Origin: Rotaria socialis | Taxonomy: Eukaryota > Rotifera > Eurotatoria > Philodinida > Philodinidae | DNA: 64,000 nucleotides | Direction of reading: 5' to 3' | Assembly (NCBI GenBank): GCA_905331475.1 | Contig: CAJNYU010004391.1 | Coordinates: 1 to 64,000 of the forward strand | Shown here: piece after piece, positions 12,645 to 24,233 of the stretch | Numbering within the stretch: the stretch's first letter is position 1 | Layout of the letters: the number at the start of each line of letters is the position of its first letter | Position numbers and translations under genes: made by a program | Notes under the pieces: generated by a model | Told to the model about the DNA's origin: nothing | The model's database searches: none | The model's input: the letters and a program-made list of their open reading frames with translations, nothing else

Positions 12645-14765
12645 AAGTCATGTTTATTTTAAATATTAATATTTTCATTCTATTTATATTTATTTAACTA
12701 TAAATTAAAGTAAGCGATTCTATTTCTTTCTGATATTCGGTTCCCATCACACGAATAAAGAAGAGCGACATGTTGTAGTGTTCAAGAAAATACATATGCA
12801 TAATCGTTCCAAACTGTGTAGGATATCTTAGGACAACGTTTTCCTAAATGGATTCGTACTAAAGCGCTTTCCAACTCAGATTTTGATGAGTTCTAACAAA
12901 GGCATATGTTTTACGAGTGAAAAACACTCATATCCTTTCCGAGAACCTTAAAACGACACAAAATTATGTCGTACAAAATTCCGTAATACTCGTTCTGATG
13001 CTCCGTGAGGGCTTATCCAACAGGCATACACACATTGGCAATTAGGCTTGCATGCGCTTCATTTATAATGAACATATTCTGAACGTCGAGTCACCAAGAA
13101 AGTTCCTACTTCTGCTATAGAACTTTTAGCCATCCGTCTAGAATACCTCTATCGATTTGGAAGGATTTATTGCTTATTTGATTTAATTGGGTCATGTTTT
13201 GCCCAACTCAATGCTAGATTTCTTGATTACCACGAAGTATTTGATTTCAAGAAGAAAGTGGATCTACGATTGTCTTCAAACTCCTACATATAAACCCCTT
13301 TTCAGAATGAGAGTTTTGTGGAAGAATTCAATGACTATCTATTTACATAGAGAATTTTAAAGACTCTTCAAAAACTCGCTTTCATTGGGAAATCATCTAG
13401 CTGATAAATCGCGACACAGCTTAAGACTAGATGGTATTCGAGTTTCACTCGTATACGAAATGCGATGCGAAGCAAGAATCCGTATCTCCTACGAAAAATC
13501 TTCAACTGATAGATATTAAATAGTTTTTATATAGCCATTATGCAATTCATCACGAAGAAAATTCTATTCTTACTTAGCGATCTATTCTTACTGATTGATT
13601 TCGATTGATCGATTAATTATCTCCATGATTCATTATCATAGATCAGCTGTAAATGAATAGACTATAGTGACTAACATATGTTCATTACGTCACTTTAATT
13701 ATCTCGCCACAAATTTCTTTCATTTTTGTCAGTTTGGAAATAAATTTCTGGGAGAACAGAACTTCAGATTGAAGATTCTAAAACAGATGTTAAAAGTTCG
13801 ATCTCGATACTTCCATCTGACGTTTTAACTACTTTTCTACGATTTTGTGTTCTAGAGATCATCGCATCACAAAACAACAAAAAAAATGCTTACGTCGAGA
13901 AAACAAAGAAAAAGAAAACACGCGACGGACTACAGTAATGCAATGCTTCGCATCGTATTAAAAAGAACCAATAAATACTGAACTAATTAGGGAGTTTTAG
14001 AATGTCCGATGTGATTTATTCAACGAGAGAGGTTTCAAATTGATAGAGCACGTCAAAGTCTACTTTTAGAACTCTTTATATTATTCGCAAACACTGCTAA
14101 GTTAATTGCAACAGGTTTTCCGAGATTCAGATGTTTTTGGACGCGTGGTTTTGTCATGTTTCGAGAGGAATAATGACTTTTTCTCTGAGAAACAAGGTAT
14201 GGATATAATATAGCTCATGAAGATCTAGCTGACGAGCAGGTAGCCTAAGTTGAAGAGTAGTTTAGTGCGAATTCATTCAGGAAAAACTCATATTCCAGCC
14301 TAAGATATTTCACGTATATAAATTACAGAACATAATATTCATATTTTTTAAATGTTTAAGTAATTATAATTTATATTTATTGTAAAATAGCGAATCTGTC
14401 AAAAAACGTTTTCATTTATTTTGAATTAAGAGAAAAATAATACCCCTAATTTACATAGTCGATAATGGCACTCAATCAATTTTTCTGTATGTTTCCTAAT
14501 GATGGATTCTGTTCCACGCATTCTGCTTGGAAAGAATGAATTAAAATATATTGTTCATGAAATAGATTGCATCATTATTTTTGTTTGAACGATTTATTAT
14601 TAAAATATAGAATACCCCATTCATTTACAACGTGCAATAAAAATTATTCATGAAAAATCTGTAGTCTTTCAATTTCCTACATAATATTAATATCAACCCA
14701 AATGAAATAGATATATTTTCTTCTCTCTTTTTTTAATGTTTTGTTGATTGAATATTCTTGAAGAT
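12645..14765. other. intergenic, possible degraded elements
   Basis: No gene model can be supported. A stop-free stretch on the plus strand ends at TAA 13291-13293, but it has no start or recognisable motif. The 12-mer CGATGCGAAGCA near 13460 and its complement TGCTTCGCATCG near 13942 could be the ends of a decayed element of about 500 bp. The evidence is thin. Confidence 0.35.
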
Positions 14766-15114
14766 CCCAGGTCGTGGACGTACGGCGGGAAACGGCCGGA
14801 AAGCACAGGAAAGCGCTGGAACGTGGAAGCAGTATTCCAGTTGGAAGTTACCGGATTTTTTTCTTGTAGATTCCGATCAACTTCCAGATGTAAAACACAG
14901 AAAACTGACCGGAAAACACAGGAAACTGACCGGAATCCACAGGAANCACAGAAACCTGACCGCAAAACACCGTAAAAAAATCGGGTATCTTCCAACGGGA
15001 ATACTGCTTCCAGTTTCCAGTGCTTTCCCGTGCTTTCCGGCCAGATACGGTGATTTTTCCGCATCTTTCCGGCCGGTGCCTACAGTATCCGTCCTCCGGA
15101 ATCATTGACCTGGG
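14766..15114. mobile_element. palindromic MITE-like element (subfamily 3, CCGGAAA-rich), unresolved base at 14946
   Basis: Ends are CCCAGGTC and GACCTGGG, flanked by AT on both sides. The interior is a long palindrome of GGCCGGAAAGCACAGG, AGCAGTATTCC and AACTGACCGGAAA words. The single N at 14946 is close to the palindrome centre, where hairpin-prone sequence commonly breaks assemblies. Open frames of 75-123 codons on both strands are by-products of the symmetry. Related CCGGAAA-rich material occurs at 40896-41200 and 45680-46285. Confidence 0.75.
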
Positions 15115-15248
15115 ATATACTACATAGTCCTTTCAAATTGATCTCATCTAAAAATGTCTTTATCCAACGAAATAAAATTAGGAATACTTATTACATTCCA
15201 AATTTCATCAATAGTTTGTCATATTTTTAATTTTTAATTTATCATTGA

Positions 15249-16149
15249 ATATTTAATCGACAACTATTGCAAGCGCTACATAATCATATCATGTTAGTAT
15301 TTTTAATCTTCAATTGTTTATTTATAACCATTGATCTATCAATGACAGATAGTTTTCTATGAAATGAATCTGTCGTAGAAGGTACTGTAAATTTTTGTCT
15401 AGCATGGAATGTAATTGATTCGTTTCTAACAAATGTACTAGTACTTTTAATGGCATGGGCATCGCTTGAACGTCATTGATTTGTTTTTTATGATCGCAGT
15501 ATTTAACAATAAAATTAAACGTTTTATCTTTCACTATATTCCAATAAGTATATTAATTTTTTATGCATTTGTTTTCTATATGAATGCTGTTGTTATTAAT
15601 CCAAATTGTTCCAATAGAGAACATTTTAATTACAGCCAACAAGTTTGCGATCGAGCATATTATATATATGAAAATATAATTTTATCATCAATTCATTTGC
15701 TAATACATAAAATCCTATGTTCAATGCTTATATTTATTTTCAATTCATTTTTATTAATACGTATTTTTCATCAAAGAAAAAGACGCAATCAAATCATAAG
15801 ATGGCGAAAACATAAAAAAATGATAATGTAAACTTTATCATTATCAACATTTTATGTTATTGGCATATTACCATCGGCTATCTCTGAGACGATACATATA
15901 TTCGGAAGCAACAGAAATGAACACGAAGAAACGTTATTACAAGAAGAATTATTTTTATATCTATTTTATTTTATTTCTTTCATTATACCTTTTGTCTGTT
16001 TAATGAATTTGCCAGAAATTTATGTTAAAATACCGTTGGCACATTATCTGCACCGTATACCACATGCAGTATCTCAAATAGCACATACAGTACGTCGAAA
16101 TCAGATTGACATCACCGCTTTAAATACTGGATGGAATGATACCAAGTAA
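15249..16149 (+). pseudogene. rhodopsin-like (class A) GPCR pseudogene
   Basis: Conceptual translation gives a recognisable seven-helix receptor from about TM2 to the C-terminal tail. There is a TM2-like stretch at 15270-15345, then TM3 ending in a Leu-Met-Ala-Trp-Ala-Ser-Leu-Glu-Arg-His block at 15448-15476 (in the place of the DRY motif). A TM4/TM5 region with a Cys-containing loop follows from 15490. An Arg-rich third intracellular loop at 15770-15825 precedes TM6/TM7 with a Pro-Phe-Val-Cys-Leu segment near 15990. It is broken by in-frame stops at 15360-15362, 15477-15479 and 15829-15831, and by a frame change near 15480-15505. TM1 is not found. The style resembles the large expanded peptide-receptor-like families of rotifers (inference). 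No intact duplicate lies in the window. Confidence 0.7.
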
Positions 16150-17664
16150 ACCAAGATGAACTTCACTTAAATGCATAAACGTTTCAATTGCATTTTTTAA
16201 ATTAAAATTCTTTTCATGTTTATTATTATATTGTATTAGTTTTCTGAAGAAAAAAATGATTAGTATGACATGTTTCACTTCTGTTCGGTGTCAACTTAGA
16301 ACAAAACATAAATTATCAATACGTATCATCTGATTCATTTCTTTTTCTATTAGTATTCTTGTGTCATTTTAGCTGTATGATAATAAGCAAATATCTAAGG
16401 AATGTAAACATACTATTCGTTTGGTTGCATTTTAATAACAGGAATGTCATGCACCGCTAATATCTGGTCTCACCTCAAAATAAGGAACAGAAGAGGAAGT
16501 AAATTCAGCATACATATATTTATTTATTTATTCACAGCAATACGGAAAGCAAATGTATCGAAGTTAAACTACAACATTATAAAGATTAATAATAGAAAAA
16601 TTAATCAAAGAAAGTATTGGCTCACTAGCTAGAAGCATTTATTGATACATATGAATGCTTCAGATGCTTTAATCATGATTTGAATATTTCTCGGAAGTTG
16701 CCAAGAATTCATAATCATTAGTCAAAGTGATATCGTAATTTAAAATCACAGCAGCGAAAAATATTAACACACGAATCTTTCTATTTCAATATTATTTACG
16801 TAATACTACCTGTGGCTTTTTTTCATTCATTTTGGAATTCATTCATTTCAACATCGTAATTATATGAATAAGAGCTATTACTATGAAAATAAAAATCATA
16901 TTTTTTCGGGACTAGATCGCAACAAACGTACCACTCATGAAGCGATATCGATAATATTTCATTGTTAATATTTCGATTCTTTGATTGTTAAAATATGTTT
17001 TATTAGTAATTCATCTTACAGTAATGATAATACTATGTCAAAGTAGATTTTAATTCTTAATCATAGGTAATCTCAGTCTATCACTTTATTCAACAAGTTT
17101 ATTTTTTTTTGTATATTTTTTACATGGATCCAGTTGCATTTACAAATATTTCTAGAGAAATCAATGAAAAATATGGAATTAATAAATAAAAAATTATAAT
17201 GCGATATCTTTGAAAACGATGGAAGTTTTTAAACGATAGAAAAACAACTTAAAGTCTAATACTAAATACATCTAAATAAATTTCGACAAGTAAAACATGT
17301 GAATGAGAAATACTTATACATTCATTAGAATTTATATTTCCTATTAAAAAGTCTTCTTAAATATAGAATCAATGAAATAATACAATATTCATCTGATAAG
17401 AAAAAGACAGGCATGAAGCACATATGTTGATCCAGATTATTGATAGATTCGAGACAAATCTGATTATCATATTCATAAAAGAACCATTTGGTAATCATTT
17501 GACAATTGCTCGTTATTGTAATCGGATGATAGGACAAGCAATAATGCATACATCAGTACCTTTACTGAAATTCGACAATCAAGGTGATGTTGCTATAATT
17601 CAACCAAGTAAAACTTTTTATTTTCATCTAAATATAAATTCCATGACCGCTGATTTGTATTTAA
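16150..17664. other. intergenic or 5' region of the K+ channel gene
   Basis: Mostly AT-rich, with no clear exon. An open frame from an ATG at 17424 runs to a stop at 17673-17675, ending just where the channel frame opens but in a different frame (offset by one base). It could be the channel's cytoplasmic N-terminus separated by a frameshift or an unrecognised splice, or it could be chance. Confidence 0.35.
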
Positions 17665-18950
17665 GAAGAAAATAAATCTTATTGGCATTGTCTATGTCAA
17701 TTTACAAGACATCTATTACATCAAATCAGTTTAATAGGTCTTGTTATTGTGTATCTTATATGTGGTGGCTTGCTGTTTACATTTATTGAATCGGAATATG
17801 ATTTAGAAAAAGATGCTGAACGAGAAAAATTAATCCGTGAAACATATCTTCATATACGTATATTAGCTATTAATTTATTAAATGAACAATTAAATGAAAA
17901 CTTTGAAACTGCTTATCAACAATGGCGATGGGACAAAGATAAATCGTCGAATTATATTTATTTAAATGAACAACGAGTCAATATGTTGGATAATCAAACT
18001 GCATTTGAATTAGAAAATCTATCGATGGGTTTAGCTTTGCAACAAGCTGCCGGAGAAAAATTTGTCTATAAATGGACGTATCCAACAGCAATATTATATG
18101 CAGCAACATTAGTAACAACGATTGGCTATGGAAATATCTCACCTAAAACAATATGTGGAAAATTTTCTACAGTTATTTGTAAGACTATATTTAAAATCCT
18201 TTCAAATTTGAGTGTTTTCCTTTTGTTTTAGATGCTTTAATGGGTGTTCTGTTGGTTGTTTCATGGTTAGAATTAGTAGGAGAATCCTTAGCCGTGTCAG
18301 TAGCACATTATTATCAACGTTTAAATCGATTTGTTCGACGATATTTAAAAGGAAAAACGAAGCCACTGCAAGATAAAGTAAGTATGATGAAAAGTTTTTC
18401 GATCTTCTACGAAGTCATCGTAGCACTTGTATTGAGTTGGAACAAGTAATAAAAATGACAAATACGATCTCTTATCAATATTGCATCGGTTTCGTTAACG
18501 ATATCAATGCATTTATGTACTTTTTTGTAAATATTGATTGATCACTATTAGAATTTGTGGACAAAATAATAACTCAATTAGGATTTTGTTTTTCTATAGA
18601 TTTATCAACATGAAAATGTGCCTTTCTGGGTACCAGTAACTCTTTTAATTGTTTATCTTCTTGCTGGCTCTCTTCTTTTTGCGGCATGGGAAGGATGGTC
18701 ATATATTGATAGCGCTTATTTTTCATTTATTACATTTACTACAATTGGATTTGGTGATTTCGTTCCAGGTGAAACGACCATTAGTCATCGAAGCGGACGA
18801 TCATTGATCTGCGCTTTTTATCTATTATTTGGCGTTATGCTCACGGCATTGAGTTTTAAATTAATACAAGAAGACATTGATCGGATAAAAGCAAAGCTTC
18901 TTCAACGTCTTGGTATTAAACAAATAGATTGCTCAACGATAAAGCAATGA
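17665..18950 (+). CDS. two-pore-domain (K2P/TWIK-type) potassium channel, start unresolved
   Basis: Background (leak) K+ channel of the plasma membrane, working as a dimer. Three exons are visible: up to 18178, 18232-18377 and 18600-18950, with introns of 53 and 222 bp. The first contains M1 (LIGLVIVYLICGGLLF) and, after a long extracellular cap region, pore loop 1 with the filter TTIGYGN. The second holds M2 and a basic cytoplasmic linker. The third holds M3, pore loop 2 with filter TTIGFGD, and M4. Both filters are canonical, so it should conduct K+. The frame is open back to 17665, but there is no in-frame ATG before M1. The true start lies in an unseen upstream exon, or the 5' part is frameshifted relative to the open frame at 17424-17675. 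Which K2P subtype it is cannot be told from sequence alone. Confidence 0.85.
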
Positions 18951-19383
18951 TACACATCAAACTACTTTCTTCATCGATTGGCTCCTCTTCATAGCGACAG
19001 AATAGACAAGATATTCTTTCTCTCTCTTTTTTTCTTTCACTTCTTTTCTATTCACTCCCACTAATATATAGTGACACAATCCTTGTGGAGTCACTTGTGC
19101 AAAGGAAAGAAAATGCATGAAATATCATATAGGGCCGAAAAAGATCTGACAAACCGCTAGAAGAAGAACGAGAGGAAATGAATGCGCAAAAGAATGTGAA
19201 CAAAAAAAGAGAAAAGTGTTTTTTCTTCTGCCTATATTAGTCAACAATAAATACTACACGGGCGGAACCTCTTCTTTTTTCTGCATTATTCATTGGATTC
19301 TCACGGTGATGTTTTTATTGTGACTACATACATATATTATATATGTGCAATAAATTTTAAAAAATCTTATTTTATTAGAAATA
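18951..19383. promoter_or_regulatory. intergenic, upstream region of glycosyltransferase copy 1
   Basis: 430 bp between the channel stop and the next ATG. A pyrimidine-rich run sits at 19015-19055, and an AT-rich stretch with TATATTATATATG lies 40-50 bases before the start codon. No specific factor site can be named. Confidence 0.3.
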
Positions 19384-22300
19384 ATGACAACAACTGTTGA
19401 TAATGATTCTAAAGATTCATCAACTATTGTACAATTCGATCGTGACTGGAAATTTAATGTATTAAATTCATCATCAAATGACGAAATTATTTCAATAAAC
19501 TATGATGATTCACAATGGAAAACAATTGATTTGCCACATATAGAACCTGTAGATAAATTAGCCATATGTTGGTATCGAAAAAAATTTGAATGGAGAAACA
19601 AACCAGATTATCATCAGTATACGTACTTGAATTTTTATTCAAATGAAGATGAATATCAGCCACCGATATCTCTTGCGGCAGTGTGGTTAAATGAAACGAA
19701 GATTTATTCAGGTGTTCTCACAAAATCTATTCAATTAACAAAATTTCTTCGCATAAATACAGATAATATTTTTGTTATTCGCTTATCGATCTGTCATACA
19801 CTTTCATTACATAGTCGAATACTCATGCCACCTGTTTGTGCGGGTCAAATTAATTATGATCCTATTAATGAAAATGCAACAAAAAAACGACTTAAAAAAC
19901 TAGATTATACAGCTAGTTTTGATGATTACGGTGGACTTATTGATATTTTTATTGATTCATCAAATAAAATGAAACCAGTTGTAGAACTTGAGAAATCTGA
20001 TCCCGATGAAGATACAAAACAAGAACCTATTATTGGTAATCAACAACCTGAAACTGAAAAGAAATTTGGAACTGCCACCGTACCTCGTGTTGCTATTTTA
20101 ATACTTATCGTTGGTACACGTGGTGATGTTCAACCATTTATTGCTCTTGGAAAAGCTCTTCTTGCATGTGGTCATCGTGTTCGAATTGCAACACATGAAG
20201 TTTTCAGAAAATTTGTTCGAGAAAATGGTATTGAATTTTATCCATTAGCTGGTGATCCAGCTGATCTTATGTCGTTTATGGTTAAAAATGCTGGTATTGN
20301 CCGTACCTCGTGTTGCTATTTTAATACTTATCGTTGGTACACGTGGTGATGTTCAACCATTTATTGCTCTTGGAAAAGCTCTTCTTGCATGTGGTCATCG
20401 TGTTCGAATTGCAACACATGAAGTTTTCAGAAAATTTGTTCGAGAAAATGGTATTGAATTTTATCCATTAGCTGGTGATCCAGCTGATCTTATGTCGTTT
20501 ATGGTTAAAAATGCTGGTATTGTGCCATCAATAAGTAGTATTGTTGCAGGTGATATTACTAAACATCGTCGTATTATTGCTGATATACTTGCATCGACAT
20601 GGAAAGCATGTGTAGAAGATGACGATGAAACAGATGTATCATTCGTTGCCGAAGCTATCATTGCCAATCCACCATCATTCGGTCATATACATTGTGCACA
20701 AAAATTACAAATACCTTTACATATGGTATTTACGATGCCATGGTCACCAACTGTTCAGTTTCCTCATCCTCTGTGTAAAATAGATTACAATCGAGCATCC
20801 ATTGAAAGAATCAATATATTATCGTATCATTTAGTTGAAATATTTGTAAGTCATCTATTGATTGAACATTTTCAAAAATTTTCAATTTCAGTTGCGCAGT
20901 TATGTAAAATTTATATAGATTCGACCAATTTCTTGATCTATACCTTCAGAAGAAATACATTCGATAATACTATTGGACAAAAACAAACTTCGGTTTCAGT
21001 CAGATGTAAATAGACGTTAGTGCGAATTCTCTTAAGACTGTATACTAAAGCAAGTGAATGCAAAATGCAGAATTAGTGCAGTCTTTAAAACTATTTTTCA
21101 TGAGATAAAACTGTTAAAAGCTATAATTGTTAAAAAGATTTCATACAAATTATATCCTGTGAAATAATTTAATACTATTCTTTTTGCTGATGCCACTATG
21201 ATAAGTAGAAATAAGCTTAGTGAGCTTTATCATACACTAATAATGAATGATTACGTTCAGAAACAAATTGAAAATGAAATAATTAGTTATAGATGATGAA
21301 CAAAAAAAAACGATTTTTAAATAAATAGTTTTCTTAGAATAAAATTACTGCATTTTATTTTCGGAGAAAAGTTATCTATTCGTTGTAAACATAAGAGTTG
21401 ACTTCTTCATTATTTCATATGTATTTAGACATGGTCTAGTATGCATAATATCATCAATGAATTTCGTAAGAATGTTCTTGGCTTAGCACCGTTGCATATG
21501 CGTCAAGCTGTTCGTTTGATGATTGATGAACGTGTACCACATACATATTGTTGGTCACCTTCACTTGTTCCTAAACCAGCTGATTGGCCTTCACACATTG
21601 ATATATCTGGATTTTTCTTTCTTGATCTTGCAACGAATTTCACTCCACCTGAAGATCTCGTTCGATTTCTTGAATCAGGCGATCCACCAATTTATATTGG
21701 TTTCGGTTCGATTACTGGTCACGATTCTCAACGAATCTTACATGTTGTACTTGAGGCTTTGAAAATCAGTGGATATCGAGCTATATTATCTGGATTGGTT
21801 AAAGACACTGATGAATTACCTGAGAATATTTATGGTATTGGCAACTGTCCTCATGATTGGCTTTTCCAACATGGTAAAATCTAATTTTTCTCAAAAAAAG
21901 CTTTTATTAAAATAATTTTCTCATGTATTCTAGTATCAGCTGTGTGTCATCATGGCGGTGCAGGTACAACTGCAGCTGGTCTTCGTGCTGGAAAACCTAC
22001 TATTGTTGTACCATTTTTTGGTGATCAATTCTTTTGGGGAGCAATGATTAATAAAAGTGGTGCTGGCCCGGCACCAATACCGGGCAAACGATTTAATGTT
22101 AATGACTTAATAGATGCATTTAAATTTGTACATGAACCCGATACACGTGAAGCTGCTCTTAAATTAAGCATTGCATTTGAAAATGAAAATGGTTGCGAAG
22201 CTGCTGTTCAATCATTTCATGCGAATTTACCATTGAATAGAATGCATAGTGATCTTGAACCATCATTTGCCGCATGCTTTCGATTAGATAAATATGATTT

Positions 22301-23234
22301 GAAAATTTCACGCCCAGTTGCACAAGTACTTATGACTGCTGAAGTTATCGATGAATGTGAATTAACCATGTTATCTACTCGTGATTGGAGTGCATCAATG
22401 TATGACGATCGACCACATATACCAGCACATGGTTTTATAAAACATGGACGTAAAGCTTTACAAAGTTTATTTATTGATACAGCACAAGGTTTGAAACAAG
22501 CAGTCAGGTCACCTAGTGTAACAACAGGTACTCTTGATGGCACAGAAAGTATTATTAGAGGTGTTGGGAAAAGTATTGGACATGTATATATCGGGTGTTT
22601 ATCATTTTATGGTGAAATAACAGATGCACTTGAACAGTTACCACAATTATACGATCCGTATGCAGATTCAGATAAACGTAAACGACCACACGTAAAAGAT
22701 TTTAGTACTGGCTTAAGAGCTGCTGAACATTCTATATGGCATGGATTTAAAGATGGTGTTAAAGGTCTTGTAGACAAACCTCGAACAGGCTATGATAGAC
22801 ACGGTGTTTTAGGTGGAGCAGCTGGTGCAGCTATTGCTTTACCCAATGCTGTTATTAAACCTGCTGTTGGTACACTTGCTTCAATAACTTGGTTGGGTCG
22901 AGGTATTTATGCTCACAGTAAACAGCTAAGAAAAAATAAACATTCAAGTGATCATTTATTAATATCAAGTTCAACTGGAGTTCGACGACGTTCATCTGGA
23001 TCAACAACATTGAGTGAAGATACATCACCAGCAGGTATGGCATCATTTGAATCAGGTTTAAGAATTGAAATATGCCAAAAAATATTAAGTGACTTTGAAC
23101 AAATTAAAAGTAAACATAACTCTAAAGCATTCTTATTGGTAAATAATAATGAACATTCCAAAGAAACAAACGCGCACACCAAAATAAATAGATTATTTCA
23201 TCGTCAACGCAGTCATTCAGCAACCTCTCATTAA
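19384..23234 (+). CDS. GH2-N-like domain fused to sterol glucosyltransferase (UGT80/Ugt51-like), copy 1
   Basis: Predicted to transfer glucose from UDP-glucose to a sterol-like lipid on the cytosolic face of membranes. Exons are 19384-20845, 21429-21873 and 21934-23234 (introns 583 and 60 bp). The first ~220 residues ([35 protein letters not shown]) resemble the jelly-roll sugar-binding domain of glycoside hydrolase family 2; no GH2 catalytic barrel follows. The GT-B domain then starts with a [18 protein letters not shown] motif and has the nucleotide-sugar site [18 protein letters not shown] and FFGDQFFWG. Around residues 815-890 a Gly-rich segment ([13 protein letters not shown]) resembles the C-terminal region of VPS13/ATG2 and of some fungal sterol glucosyltransferases. 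An N at 20300 separates a flush 222-bp duplication (20078-20299 = 20301-20522) that breaks the frame. Without the repeat the frame is intact, about 994 residues. Fungal-like ancestry is possible but untested. Confidence 0.85.
20078..20522 (+). repeat. flush 222-bp direct duplication around an N (probable assembly error)
   Basis: Bases 20078-20299 and 20301-20522 read the same and are separated by the single N at 20300. The duplication shifts the reading frame of an otherwise intact glycosyltransferase exon. Counting one copy only, exon 1 is 1239 bp (413 codons) and joins cleanly to exon 2. This is what two overlapping contig ends look like when scaffolded without merging. Confidence 0.85.
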
Positions 23235-24233
23235 CTCATTATTTCTTGTTATTTTCGTTTTTGTTTGTGTTTGTGTTTATCTATGAATTAATAGAAGATA
23301 TTCGACATTCGCGTTTTCTCTCTATGTCATCAAATTTACTGTGCAGATAAAAATAGTTTATATTCTGAACTATCCCATCTATATACATATATATCTTTGT
23401 ATTGATCATGCTTTAGTGTTTATTCTTATTAATAAATTCATACTATTTCTTGCAATGGTTAACATTGATTTTACTCTTGTTTTCATGTCAAGAAATTTTT
23501 ACAAGATTGAATTGTATTATTTTATGTAGGTAAACATTTTCTAATTCAATTTCTTAAATATAAAACTCGCTGAAGTACTCTATGTATTTTCAAAACATTT
23601 TTTTTTATAAAGCAATCGAAAAAGTTTCTTAAGAAATTTCTCTACTAACAACAAAAGCTTCATGCTTTTTGTTTGTGCAAAATCAATTGAAGTTTGATCT
23701 TGATAGTACTCAACAATGTCAGCCATTCTGGTGAATAAATTTAATATTGTTAAAAATGGTATTGTCAGTAACTAATCATAGATTCATTCGTGAAAACAAA
23801 CTAAAATGTTCTATAAGGATTGTATCTCTCATAGGATTTAGATAATTTTCTCGTAATGGATTATCGTTAATGTTAGAATTGATATACAACAACATTCTCT
23901 TACATAAGAATATTTGCTCGTGTCTCTTTATTACATTCTAAAAATGATGAAGGTTTGACGACGAAACATGTGCGCCTTGGTACTTTTTATGTATTAACTA
24001 CCGACAAAAAAAAATCCACGAAGTTCAAAGAATGAAGAGAAAAGAAAGAAAAGAGAGTAACATTACTTAATGACTGAATTTTTTTCATCAACTCACAAAG
24101 GGGGAGCAAACGGGCACGATTGTTTGCACTAGAACAGCATGGTGTTCGTTTGTTTCTACGAGTGAAATTTAACAATAAACCTGTTGTTATACACATTTTA
24201 AATAAATAATTCAAACAAAACAAAACAAAAGCT
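23235..24233. other. intergenic between the tandem glycosyltransferases
   Basis: 1 kb of AT-rich DNA without a supported gene. It includes the 3' untranslated region of copy 1 and the promoter of copy 2, and it does not share obvious long identity with the region upstream of copy 1. The longest open frames (23341-23529 plus, 23987-24223 minus) lack any protein signature. Confidence 0.45.

Noticed and set aside
13081-13293. Stop-free plus-strand stretch of about 70 codons ending at TAA 13291-13293
   Set aside because: It lacks a start and any family match. Upstream sequence in the same frame has stops. Not enough to call a relic.
14693-15108. Open frames of 75-123 codons on both strands with similar peptides
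   Set aside because: They are mirror translations of the palindromic element at 14766-15114 and run through the N.
20461-20667. 68-codon minus-strand frame, repeated at 25115-25321
   Set aside because: It is antisense to the glycosyltransferase core; the duplication simply follows the identical tract.
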